64,000 nucleotides of DNA from NCBI GenBank assembly GCA_947625675.1, contig CANQPH010000008.1, positions 16,288 through 80,287 of the forward strand. The letters are read 5' to 3'. This document shows, piece after piece, positions 46,542 through 54,690 of this stretch. Within the stretch, counting starts at the first letter, position 1. The number at the start of each line of letters is the position of its first letter. Source of the stretch: an uncultured Acetatifactor sp. (GTDB lineage Bacteria > Bacillota > Clostridia > Lachnospirales > Lachnospiraceae). The notes beneath the pieces are model-generated. The model did no database searches. It was given only the letters and a program-made list of their open reading frames with translations, and was not told the DNA's origin. A program made the translations under genes and the position numbers.

Positions 46542-47597
46542 TCACTCAAACACAATCACATTCTTCAGTCCCTCGCCCTTGTGCGCCTTTTCCAGCGCAA
46601 TGGGAAACTGCTCCAGCGGAAAATGCGCAGTAATCATGGATTTGACATCCAGCACGCCTTCCGAAATGAAAGCGAGCGTCCTGCGATACTGGATGAGGCT
46701 GGCCCTGGTGGTTCCAGATACCAACAACTGTTTATAATGAATCAGATTGGTATTGATGGGCACGGGCTCTTTTTCCGCCGCAATCCCTCCAAAGAAAATA
46801 ATCCGCCCTCCCAAGGCCGCCAGCTCCAACGCCTGAGACTGCACCGCAGGAACCGGACAGGCCGTGATCACCACGTCCGCCCCTTTGCCCCGGGTTCCGC
46901 TCATCAGGCCTTCTTTCAAATCCCCCGCAATCAGCCGGATGGCCGGATAAAGTTTCTTTGCCTCCGCCAACCGCTCCATGGAAAGGTCATTGAGAAACAC
47001 CACGGCCCCCGCCATGAGCGCCAGCGCACAATGCATGAGTCCGATGGGCCCCGCTCCCACGACCAGCACCAGATCCCCGGGATGGATTCTGGCCTGCTCA
47101 AACCCATTGTATACACAGGACAGCGGCTCATTGACCGCAGCCTCGTCAAAGGACACGCCATCCTCCAGAAGACAAACATTTCCGCCCCGTACCGCTTCCC
47201 GGGGAATCAGACAATATTGGGCGAACCCACCGTCCAGGTTGATTCCCAGCGCTTTGTAATCGGGGCACAGATGTCCGTTACCTTTGACACAGGTATCGCA
47301 GATTCCGCATCCCATATTGGGGGCCACCGCCACCCTCTGGCCCGTCCGGTATCCTTTTACCCCGGGGCCGATCTCCGCAATCGTTCCCGCCAGCTCATGT
47401 CCCAGAATCCTTGGATGGCTTTCATCAATTCCCGCACTGCCGTAGGTGATCATGCGCACATCCGTGCCGCAGATGGCCGCCGACGCCACCTTGACCAGAA
47501 TTTCTCCCTCTCCCGGCACCGGTATCGGCACCCGTTCTATGCGAATTTCGTTTCTGCCGTACATTCTGGCCGCCGCCATGGTTCTTTCTTCCATCAT
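46542..47597 (-). CDS. Zinc-dependent alcohol/polyol dehydrogenase
   Basis: A 351-residue medium-chain dehydrogenase. Catalytic zinc site AAICGTDVR and GHELAGTIAEIG; structural zinc cysteines in GCGICDTCVKGNGHLC; Rossmann loop VVGAGPIGLMHC. This is the sorbitol/threonine dehydrogenase branch, oxidising a sugar alcohol or hydroxyl with NAD. Its ATG overlaps the stop of the Gfo/Idh gene (ATGA), so the two are translationally coupled. Confidence 0.9.
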   Translation of the reverse strand: MMEERTMAAARMYGRNEIRIERVPIPVPGEGEILVKVASAAICGTDVRMITYGSAGIDESHPRILGHELAGTIAEIGPGVKGYRTGQRVAVAPNMGCGICDTCVKGNGHLCPDYKALGINLDGGFAQYCLIPREAVRGGNVCLLEDGVSFDEAAVNEPLSCVYNGFEQARIHPGDLVLVVGAGPIGLMHCALALMAGAVVFLNDLSMERLAEAKKLYPAIRLIAGDLKEGLMSGTRGKGADVVITACPVPAVQSQALELAALGGRIIFFGGIAAEKEPVPINTNLIHYKQLLVSGTTRASLIQYRRTLAFISEGVLDVKSMITAHFPLEQFPIALEKAHKGEGLKNVIVFE

Positions 47598-48631
47598 ATC
47601 AGTTGCTCTCCTTCTATTCTCACGATGCGTTTTTCCCGGATGGAAAGATTTCCGGCATTCACTACCAACACCGCCATTTTTCCGTCATGGGCCGTTACCT
47701 TGGGTGGTTTTTGCTCCAAAATAGCCTCTGCGAAGCTGCGGTCCTCTTCACAATAAGCGTCACGGAACAGATATTTCCAGCTATTGATGTATTCTCCGCT
47801 CTTCCTCATATCGCTGCGGCAGAGGGTCACGGAATTCTCTCTGGTATTGCCCAGATAAATACATCCCCTGGTTCCCAGAATCTCACACCTGGCGTCGTAC
47901 CCGTACAGTACTCCCTGGGCCCCGTCTATGATTCCCTGACAATGATTCGCAAAAGAAGCGTTCAGCGTTACGTTATCATAAAAGTCCGGGAAGTCCTCCC
48001 TGGCCTCCGGGCAGCGATAATTTCCTCCTATGGCGTAAACGGACTGAAATTCACTGCCGGTAAACCATCGCAGGGAATCGATGTCATGGCTGCACACTTC
48101 CGCCAGGGGACCGTTGCTCTTGGAAATGTCGTACATCCACGGCTTGGGGATGCTGGGGCCCCTCGTGTTGGAACGCACCATGACGACGTCCCCGATCTCT
48201 CCCGCATCTATCAGCCTTCGGGCCTCCTGGAAGGATGCGTCAAACCGTCTCATAAAGGCAATCTGCAGGATCACTCCTCCCTCTGCGGCCGCTTTCTCCA
48301 TAAGACTGCATTCTTCCACCGTCATGGCCATGGGTTTCTCGCATAAAATATGCTTTCCCGCTTCCGCCGCCGCCAATACGATCTCACAGTGATACTTGGT
48401 AGGCGCCGTTACAATCACCGCATCGATGTCCTCCCTTTCCATCACTTCGTGATAATCGGTACAGCAGAAGTCCACTTCAAGCTCTTTCGCCGCTTTTTCC
48501 GCCGCATCGCTTACGGGATCGCAGATGGCGGCAAGTCTGGCGTGGGGAACGGATCCCCTGAAATTTCCGGCATGAATCATGCCCGCCCTTCCGGCGCCAA
48601 TCAAGGCCACGGATATTTTGGATCTATTCAT
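47594..48631 (-). CDS. Gfo/Idh/MocA-family dehydrogenase
   Basis: A 345-residue NAD(P)-dependent sugar or inositol dehydrogenase. Rossmann start VALIGAGRAGMIHAGNF, the conserved CEKPMAMT with catalytic lysine, and EVCSHDIDSLRWFTGSE with the catalytic Asp/His. The group resembles inositol 2-dehydrogenase and scyllo-inositol enzymes. Encoded between the (alpha/alpha)6 glycosidase and the zinc dehydrogenase. Substrate cannot be told from sequence. Confidence 0.92.
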   Translation of the reverse strand: MNRSKISVALIGAGRAGMIHAGNFRGSVPHARLAAICDPVSDAAEKAAKELEVDFCCTDYHEVMEREDIDAVIVTAPTKYHCEIVLAAAEAGKHILCEKPMAMTVEECSLMEKAAAEGGVILQIAFMRRFDASFQEARRLIDAGEIGDVVMVRSNTRGPSIPKPWMYDISKSNGPLAEVCSHDIDSLRWFTGSEFQSVYAIGGNYRCPEAREDFPDFYDNVTLNASFANHCQGIIDGAQGVLYGYDARCEILGTRGCIYLGNTRENSVTLCRSDMRKSGEYINSWKYLFRDAYCEEDRSFAEAILEQKPPKVTAHDGKMAVLVVNAGNLSIREKRIVRIEGEQLI

Positions 48632-48664
48632 ATGTATCTATTACCTCCTTGGGTTATCAGATTC

Positions 48665-49918
48665 CTATTCTTCGATCACTCTTCCGCCTTCCATCCAGGC
48701 AATCATATTGTTGACCAACAGATTCCAATTCTGGAATCCCGGATTGTTCAGGCCTTTTCCGGTCTCCGGATCATAATACTCATGCAGCAGCCCGTTTTGG
48801 GCCAGATCTTCCCCAAACAGGCGTATGGTGCGCTCCGCCAGATCCTGCGCTTCCTTGTCAAACCCATATTTTACCAGACCCCGGAAGCACAGATAATTGG
48901 AGATTCCCCAAACGGGCCCCAGCCAACAGGAAGGATTTCCCGATTTCACGATACGGTACATGGGCTCCGTTTTCGCCAAAGTGCGAATTCCATATTCGCC
49001 ATAAAACAATTCCGTTTTCAGCAGATTCTCTTCCACGATCCTCTGCGCCTGCGCAGGGGTGGCGATCCCCGCCCACATTGCCAGGAAACCGGACCAACAG
49101 TCTATCTTCTGGAGCAGACAATCCCAATGTCTCGGCATCCCGCTGTGCAGCCAAACTCCCGGCTCTATGGGCCGCAGATTCAAATCCGCACTATAATAGA
49201 AGCCGTTGCGTTCATCCCATAAATGCCGGAGGACGGACGCTTTCAGAGAGGCTGCCTCCTTCTCGTAAAAGCTGCGGGATTCCGGCATTTCCTGACATAA
49301 AATGCCGCATATGTAACTCATGGACAACAGTTCTCGATACATCATACAGTTTAAGTAAATGGAGGCGGAACTTTTCGGGGGCCTGTAAAAGGTACAGGGA
49401 TCATTGTCCACTCCTATGGCCAGATCGTCCAACCAAAAGTACAGACCCGTGGCTTCATGATACATCTGGCGGCGATAATATCCCAGGAAGGCTTCCAGCC
49501 TGGGCAGATACGGGCGCAGCCATTCCCCGTCTTCCCCGTTTTCCCGAATGACAAAAGCCGCATGCTGGGCCAAACAGGGCTTATGGATATTCGTGAGCGC
49601 CGATGAAGCCATATCCGGCATCATGGAATCGGGAGACACGCTGATCGGCATCCGGCCGTCCTCCCGGGTATGTTCCAGGAAGTTCAGGATGCATCCCTTT
49701 TCATAGGCGGAAAAAGAGAGATCCTTCTCCTGTCCATCCTCCATAATCTGACGCACTGCGATATCGGTCAGCCAGCTGTCCCAGTCCCACAGGCTATTGC
49801 TGTAGCTCCGACTGCCGGGAACGATGAACGGGTATTTCAAAAGCCCATTGGCCTCCCTCGTCATCTGATGATAAGTCTCCCGTGAATATTGGTGAATCAA
49901 GGCAATGTATTTTTCCAT
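48665..49918 (-). CDS. (alpha/alpha)6-barrel glycosidase, trehalase/GH63-like
   Basis: A 417-residue cytosolic enzyme. SRSYSNSLWDWDSWLTDIAV is the barrel entrance; FWLDDLAIGVDNDPCTFYRP holds the likely catalytic Asp; SGNPSCWLGPVWGISNYLC and LHEYYDPETGKGLNNPGFQN with the second acid complete the GH37/GH63 pattern. Likely hydrolyses an alpha-linked glucoside or mannosyl-glycerate-type compound. ATG 49916-49918 with AGGAG upstream. First gene of a six-gene operon (to 42213). Confidence 0.8.
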   Translation of the reverse strand: MEKYIALIHQYSRETYHQMTREANGLLKYPFIVPGSRSYSNSLWDWDSWLTDIAVRQIMEDGQEKDLSFSAYEKGCILNFLEHTREDGRMPISVSPDSMMPDMASSALTNIHKPCLAQHAAFVIRENGEDGEWLRPYLPRLEAFLGYYRRQMYHEATGLYFWLDDLAIGVDNDPCTFYRPPKSSASIYLNCMMYRELLSMSYICGILCQEMPESRSFYEKEAASLKASVLRHLWDERNGFYYSADLNLRPIEPGVWLHSGMPRHWDCLLQKIDCWSGFLAMWAGIATPAQAQRIVEENLLKTELFYGEYGIRTLAKTEPMYRIVKSGNPSCWLGPVWGISNYLCFRGLVKYGFDKEAQDLAERTIRLFGEDLAQNGLLHEYYDPETGKGLNNPGFQNWNLLVNNMIAWMEGGRVIEE

Positions 49919-49976
49919 GATTTTCTCCTGCACTTTTCCCTGAAATCAAAAATGGAACGCATTTGTATTTATTAAC

Positions 49977-50006
49977 ATTATATCTTTACACGCCGGAGGG
50001 CTTCAA
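49977..50006 (-). promoter_or_regulatory. Sigma-A promoter of the sugar operon 49918-42213
   Basis: Minus strand -35 TTGAAG (50001-50006), 18-bp spacer, -10 TATAAT (49977-49982), about 58 bp before the ATG and just after the spoVAB stop. Confidence 0.65.
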
Positions 50007-50047
50007 TAACACTTTCGTAAATCGGATAGCGTTTTCTTTCATAACGT

Positions 50048-50539
50048 TTATGCCGCCGTTTCGTACAGTTCCCACAAAAAATACAACAGGGAACCCGCCA
50101 GCTTCCCGGCGGCCATGGACAGGACGGCCAGCCCGATGCCATGGCGGAAGGAAATCCTCCTGGCGAAGATCGGGATGCTGTCCAGCATCTCCGCAATGGC
50201 CAGGGCCAGACAGCCGATGAACATGCCGCAGAAAAGTCCGAAGGCCGCCAGGAAAAGAGTTCCCGCCGCCACCCATATTTTTTCTAAAAGAGGGGAATGC
50301 TCTTCCATCCAGCGAAAGAAAAGCTCCGGCTTCCAATCTTCCCCGAAAACGCTCAAGGCTCCCCCGGCAATTGTCCCGGCGATCACCATTTCCTCATACA
50401 ATACCACATGACGGCCGGTGCGGGTCTTGCCGGCGAAGCGGGGAACCAGCCCCACCGCCACCAGGACCGTGAACACCCCGGCAGCCGACAGCAGGCCGTA
50501 GCACAATCCGGCGAAACCAAGCAGAAATTCTTTAAACAT
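50048..50539 (-). CDS. spoVAB: Stage V sporulation protein AB
   Basis: A 163-residue membrane protein with about four to five helices, second gene of the canonical spoVA operon. FLLGFAGLCYGLLSAAGVFT, GLVPRFAGKTRTGRHVVLYE and FIGCLALAIAEMLDSIPIFA with RRISFRHG are SpoVAB signatures. Its start overlaps the end of spoVAA by 8 bp. Downstream, where spoVAC would be expected, lies the glycosidase operon promoter. Confidence 0.93.
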   Translation of the reverse strand: MFKEFLLGFAGLCYGLLSAAGVFTVLVAVGLVPRFAGKTRTGRHVVLYEEMVIAGTIAGGALSVFGEDWKPELFFRWMEEHSPLLEKIWVAAGTLFLAAFGLFCGMFIGCLALAIAEMLDSIPIFARRISFRHGIGLAVLSMAAGKLAGSLLYFLWELYETAA

Positions 50540-51158
50540 CCTGCTCCTTCCCCTCCCTTCCCGCTGTCTCGATGAGCGTCACGTCCACGTCCTTTTCGTA
50601 ATTTTTCATGGCCACCTCGATGGGGGTGGGATCCTTGGTCAGCCGCCTCCCGCCCACGTGGTTGAAGAAGGTGATAATGCCCAGGGCCAGGCCTGCGGAA
50701 TAGGCTGCTTCCAACAGATTGACCCCTTTCGGCTCCCGGTTCAGCACGATGCGGTAGAGCTCCATGAAGACATTGTGGATGCCCACGTCGTTGTGGTAAG
50801 CCATGATGGTAAAGGCCGTGCCGAAAAAGCTGACCAGACAGACCAGGGCCGCCTTCCACCACTGCCGCCAGGATTTCTGCGTCTCCGCCTCCACCAGCTC
50901 CACCAGCACGTCCGCCTCCCCGATCACCTCCACGGAAATCCCCGGGCAGGCCTGTTCCATCAATTCAATGAGTTTCAGGACGCTGATGACGCAGCGCCTG
51001 GGACTTTTTTCCCCGAAATGATGAACCTTCAGACTTTTCAGCCTGGCGCTGACCGCACCATCGCTGCACCGCAGGCTCCCCAAATCCTTCAGGCAGACAT
51101 CGGGGGACTGCACCTCCGCATTTCTGCTGCATTTCAAATACACGGTTGTATTGGACAC
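50532..51158 (-). CDS. spoVAA: Stage V sporulation protein AA
   Basis: A 208-residue protein: a soluble N-terminal half (VYLKCSRNAEVQSPDVCLKD) and a C-terminal part with about two helices (KAALVCLVSFFGTAFTIMAY; AAYSAGLALGIITFFNHVGG) ending GGRRLTKDPTPIEVAMKNYE, the SpoVAA hallmark. The start codon is GTG (51156-51158) with GAGGG 7 nt upstream. A sigma-G-like promoter lies at 51246-51274. Confidence 0.93.
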   Translation of the reverse strand: MSNTTVYLKCSRNAEVQSPDVCLKDLGSLRCSDGAVSARLKSLKVHHFGEKSPRRCVISVLKLIELMEQACPGISVEVIGEADVLVELVEAETQKSWRQWWKAALVCLVSFFGTAFTIMAYHNDVGIHNVFMELYRIVLNREPKGVNLLEAAYSAGLALGIITFFNHVGGRRLTKDPTPIEVAMKNYEKDVDVTLIETAGREGKEQDV

Positions 51159-51245
51159 GGCTGCACCCTCTTTTTCCCCAGAATAAAAAAAGACAGAGAC
51201 CGCCCGGGATTCTGCAATCCTTCGGCAGCCCCTGCTTTCAGGGGA

Positions 51246-51274
51246 TAGTATGTACAGTTTTCAAAAGAAAATGC
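51246..51274 (-). promoter_or_regulatory. Sigma-G-like promoter of spoVAA-spoVAB
   Basis: Minus strand -35 GCATT (51270-51274), 17-bp spacer, -10 CATACTA (51246-51252). CATACTA is an excellent forespore -10. A CCCCTG-CTTT-CAGGGG hairpin (51229-51244) follows in the leader. Confidence 0.7.
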
Positions 51275-51285
51275 GCAGACGGGCT

Positions 51286-51747
51286 TCAAACGAAGTCGTA
51301 TTCACCTTCCGCCGCCATTTCCTTCAGAGAATTGTCAAAAATCGCTTCCTCCACCACTTTCAGGCAGGCCCCTGGATCTTTCACGATCTCATTTCCCCAA
51401 AAATGAATCACCGTCCAGCCCAGGAACAGCAGCTTTTTGTCATTCTCCCGGTCACGCTTCATGTTCCTCTCAATTTTGCTCACCCAAAAGTCCGGGTTGT
51501 TGCCCTTTAACAATCTGGGGCGCAAGATTTCCCAGTCCTTCCCGTGGAACAGTTCCCCATCGCAAAAAATGGCTATCCTATATTTAGTCAGCGCAATATC
51601 CGGCTTTCCCGGCAGAGAATCGTAATTTTTGCGATAACGGTACCCATTCTCCCAGAGCACCTTCCGCAGGGCGAGCTCAATGCTGGTGTCCTTGCTTTTT
51701 ATATGGCTCATGGCCTTGTGTCTTTGCTCTTTGTTCAAGACGTCCAT
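51286..51747 (-). CDS. vsr: Very short patch repair endonuclease (Vsr-like)
   Basis: A 153-residue PD-(D/E)XK-fold nickase that cuts beside T:G mismatches arising from deaminated 5-methylcytosine. NKEQRHKAMSHIKSKDTSIE and LPGKPDIALTKYRIAIF are standard, with metal Asp50; FCDGELFHG carries His68, while the residue matching His64 of E. coli Vsr is Asp63, as in the clostridial branch. It follows the restriction nuclease gene by 21 bp, which fits repair of the methylase's own mutagenic sites. Confidence 0.92.
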   Translation of the reverse strand: MDVLNKEQRHKAMSHIKSKDTSIELALRKVLWENGYRYRKNYDSLPGKPDIALTKYRIAIFCDGELFHGKDWEILRPRLLKGNNPDFWVSKIERNMKRDRENDKKLLFLGWTVIHFWGNEIVKDPGACLKVVEEAIFDNSLKEMAAEGEYDFV

Positions 51748-51768
51748 ATCCGGCCCCTTCCATCCAGC

Positions 51769-52947
51769 CTACTTCGTATCATTCGTGTGATCAAGGGAGC
51801 TTTCCGCAACTTTGCCCCTTCCGGAAACCCCTGAGAAATCATAACGAACCATTTTTTCTCCGTCTGATCGACTCATCTCCATCGTCTCTATCTCAACGTG
51901 GTGAAAAATATGTGCCAACACGTCCTGCGCCGTTCCATATCCCACGGAAGAGTCCGCCTCCCTGGAAATCAGCTCACACCATTGTCTTATCCTGTCCTCT
52001 TCCACTTCTTCCTGCCAATATTCCTCCAGAACGGCTTCCGAGGTTTCTTCCAACATTTCCCGGATCAATTCACGATACTTTTTTATTCGGCCAAAGGCAG
52101 CCGGCATCAGCCGATTCCCTTCCGAAGTTTCCAAGAAGACCTTCCCTCCGGCAGAAAAGCCATCCCGCACATTGGTGTTGACAACTCCCTTTTGGGTGGC
52201 CAGCCAAAGGGCGTAACGATTATATTTTTTGTTGTCCCCGGTCCTGAGTATCTCCGGGAACAGCACATAGCCTTGAACCACCAATTCCTCTTTTTCTTCC
52301 TGGGACAGACTGGACCATAACCGCACCATAGGAGGGACGGAACCGGCGATATCACTGGCAGCCCACCAAAGACTTTCGCCCGGTTTCAGCCTTCCTTTAT
52401 AATATCGGGCCACCGGCTTGACGGGATCCTCCATCTGGCGCAATTCATCATAAGAAATCCCCATCTTGTCGAATATTGTTTCCCCTTTTTCCAACTGCAT
52501 ATCAATCTGATACCTGGGATAATGAGTGACCGCTATCCCGGAAAGGCACTCTTCATAGGGCCTGGAAAGGAATTGCACCGGTTTTCCCAGCTTGCCGAAA
52601 GTCAGGTAAATTCTTTTCACATCCAAGTTCCTCGTGGATTCCAGAATACTGCTGCCAATGGATGTCCAATGGTTTTTCTCCGTACTCTTTACTTCCACTC
52701 CATAATATTTGCAGGCCACGATATCCGGAAAGCTCGCACCGGAAATCAGCTGTATGGTGCCCTCAAACGCCGTTCCCTTGGCACAGTCCGACAAGGTCTC
52801 ATAAACATCCTGCTCCAACAACCTGCCGCTGCGTTTCGCATAATAATCCTGGCGTTTCGAAGCATCCTCGTTTAAGTGCAAATCCGTTTTTTTCATCAGA
52901 TCTTGAAATTGTAATAAATCCGGCTTGGAATTTTCCGATAAAATCAT
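51769..52947 (-). CDS. Type II restriction endonuclease, PD-(D/E)XK
   Basis: A 392-residue protein encoded 4 bp after the cytosine methylase gene. The nuclease core is near the N-terminus: SFPDIVACKYYGVEVKSTEK gives Asp75, Glu85 and Lys87, the classic PD...ExK triad, with Glu45 (GRLLEQDVYE) a possible extra ligand. The C-terminal 250 residues probably recognise DNA. I do not recognise the subfamily or target; a 5-methylcytosine methylase partner means the site contains C at the methylated position. Confidence 0.82.
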   Translation of the reverse strand: MILSENSKPDLLQFQDLMKKTDLHLNEDASKRQDYYAKRSGRLLEQDVYETLSDCAKGTAFEGTIQLISGASFPDIVACKYYGVEVKSTEKNHWTSIGSSILESTRNLDVKRIYLTFGKLGKPVQFLSRPYEECLSGIAVTHYPRYQIDMQLEKGETIFDKMGISYDELRQMEDPVKPVARYYKGRLKPGESLWWAASDIAGSVPPMVRLWSSLSQEEKEELVVQGYVLFPEILRTGDNKKYNRYALWLATQKGVVNTNVRDGFSAGGKVFLETSEGNRLMPAAFGRIKKYRELIREMLEETSEAVLEEYWQEEVEEDRIRQWCELISREADSSVGYGTAQDVLAHIFHHVEIETMEMSRSDGEKMVRYDFSGVSGRGKVAESSLDHTNDTK

Positions 52948-52951
52948 CGTC

Positions 52952-54199
52952 CTACGCCTCTCTCACCTTGAAATAAAGGTTCCACTTCGCCTCAATGTTC
53001 TTCGCTATATTATAGGCCATGACACAGGGAACGGCGTTCCCGATGATCTTATAAGCGTCGCTGGAAGACACGCCTGCACCGTTCCGGGTCTTCGGCAGGA
53101 TAAATGGATAGTCATCTGGAAAAGTCTGGAGCCTTGCACACTCCCTGACCGTCAATCTTCTTTCCCCCAATCCTCGCTTCAGCTCTTCCTCGTGCTTCCC
53201 GCCGTGCTCAAGGCTCAGCCTGCGATATTCTATGTTTCCATGATGCTCCGATCTTATGGTAGGCCCCACGGAATCCAGTTTCACTTCCGTCTGTCCCTGA
53301 CAGTGGGCACCCATGTACTTCGCTTTGGAATACGCTTTCTGTGCGGGATCCGCAGCTTCTTCCGGCTCCGGCAAATCAACGAACGCATCGGAACACGTCA
53401 CTATGGGCATGAAATGATTATGAGAATCGACGATCCCATGGGTTGGAGCCGGATAAGGATCATATTGAAACGGTATCCTGGGTTCGGACAAGGCTTGAAA
53501 TGCGGGGGTACGCAGGGCGCTTTTTTTAAACCCGAAAAAAAACACCCTTTCCCTGGATTGGGGCACACCGTAATCGGATGCACAGATCACCTTGGCAGGC
53601 ACCACCAGGTACCCGGAGCCGCCCGCCTGAGCAAAATCATGAGCAATGACTTCCTTCACATCCTCCAGATTGGTCAATCCTTTCACGTTTTCCGCAATAA
53701 ACAGATTGGGTTCCAACAGGGTGATGACTTCCCGCATCCACATATACAGCTTCCCGCGGTTTTCATCCGTCGGTTCCTCCGGTTTCAACGCTTTACCAGT
53801 ATGACTTTTCCGAGATTCCAGCCCCAAGCGCTTCCCGGCTACCGAAAAATCCTGGCAGGGGAAGCCCCCGGTGATGATGTCCGCCCTTAAGGGGAAAATC
53901 TCCTGTCCCGCCTTCGCACTTTTCACAAGATCCACGATGCTGCCCAAATGATAGATCTGATCCGCATCGGGTTTGCTTTTTTGGAAATAGGAGACCCAGG
54001 CAGCCTTGGCGTCTGGACGGATATCATTGGCGAACACTGTTTCAAAAACCGTGGGCGCCACCGTCACCCAGGCGCCGTTTCTATTTATAATCCAATCCGG
54101 GTGAAGATTGGAATTGATCGATTTTTCCAAACATTGGAAATTTCCTTCAAATCCGATATCCATCCCGCCACACCCGGAAAAAAGGGAAAGTAACCTCAT
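52952..54199 (-). CDS. DNA (cytosine-5-)-methyltransferase
   Basis: A 415-residue C5 methylase with all main motifs: I LSLFSGCGGMDIGFEG, IV GGFPCQDFSVAGKR (Cys115), VI FIAENVKGL, VIII QSRERVFFFG, IX RRLTVRECARLQTFPDDY and X AYKIIGNAVP. The variable region between VIII and IX (about 130 residues) sets the target. It protects host DNA from the adjacent nuclease. ATG 54197-54199 with AAGGAG 6 nt upstream; an in-frame TTG five codons earlier is less likely. Encoded 16 bp after the HIT gene. Confidence 0.95.
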   Translation of the reverse strand: MRLLSLFSGCGGMDIGFEGNFQCLEKSINSNLHPDWIINRNGAWVTVAPTVFETVFANDIRPDAKAAWVSYFQKSKPDADQIYHLGSIVDLVKSAKAGQEIFPLRADIITGGFPCQDFSVAGKRLGLESRKSHTGKALKPEEPTDENRGKLYMWMREVITLLEPNLFIAENVKGLTNLEDVKEVIAHDFAQAGGSGYLVVPAKVICASDYGVPQSRERVFFFGFKKSALRTPAFQALSEPRIPFQYDPYPAPTHGIVDSHNHFMPIVTCSDAFVDLPEPEEAADPAQKAYSKAKYMGAHCQGQTEVKLDSVGPTIRSEHHGNIEYRRLSLEHGGKHEEELKRGLGERRLTVRECARLQTFPDDYPFILPKTRNGAGVSSSDAYKIIGNAVPCVMAYNIAKNIEAKWNLYFKVREA

Positions 54200-54215
54200 G
54201 AAGCGCTCCTTCAAT

Positions 54216-54635
54216 TCATATGCACTCTTTTATTTTACAGATCATCTCATCATATTCCGCCTGACTTAAATATTTCCGATCAGGATTCATGGCAAAGACG
54301 CCGCCCCATTCAAATTCATCCTTGTATTTCGGGACCAAATGCACATGAAGATGACATCCCGTATCACCGTAAGCGCCGTAATTGACCTTGTCCGGGCAAA
54401 ATGCCTTATGAATTGCTTTGGCCGCCTTGTTTACGTCTGCGAAGAAACGGTTCCTCTCTTCATCGCTGATATTCACGATCTCGCTGACATGATCCTTATA
54501 AGCCACGATACACCTGCCCGGATGGCTCTGCTCCTTAAACAGAATCAGCTGACTCACGTCCAGATCACAGATCTTGATTCCGAACTTCTCCAACAATTCC
54601 CCGCCTTGGCAATAGCCGCAATTCGCATCTTTCAT
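54216..54635 (-). CDS. HIT-family (histidine triad) protein
   Basis: A 139-residue nucleotide-binding hydrolase. The triad is HLHVHLV (His95, His97, His99); an N-terminal CGYC pair may bind zinc, and LDVSQLILFKEQSHPGRCIV is the usual first strand pair. HIT proteins cleave nucleoside phosphoramidates or adenylates. It lies upstream of and in line with the methylase-nuclease-vsr genes, perhaps in one transcript, though a role in the restriction system is not implied. Confidence 0.9.
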   Translation of the reverse strand: MKDANCGYCQGGELLEKFGIKICDLDVSQLILFKEQSHPGRCIVAYKDHVSEIVNISDEERNRFFADVNKAAKAIHKAFCPDKVNYGAYGDTGCHLHVHLVPKYKDEFEWGGVFAMNPDRKYLSQAEYDEMICKIKECI

Positions 54636-54690
54636 GAAAATACCTCCTAGATGATTCTAAATTTATTTTGTATCAAAGGTTTCTAAATTC

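Noticed and set aside
45093..47756. An 887-codon plus-strand open frame
   Set aside because: Antisense shadow of the FGGY kinase and zinc dehydrogenase genes, both with full motifs and RBSs.
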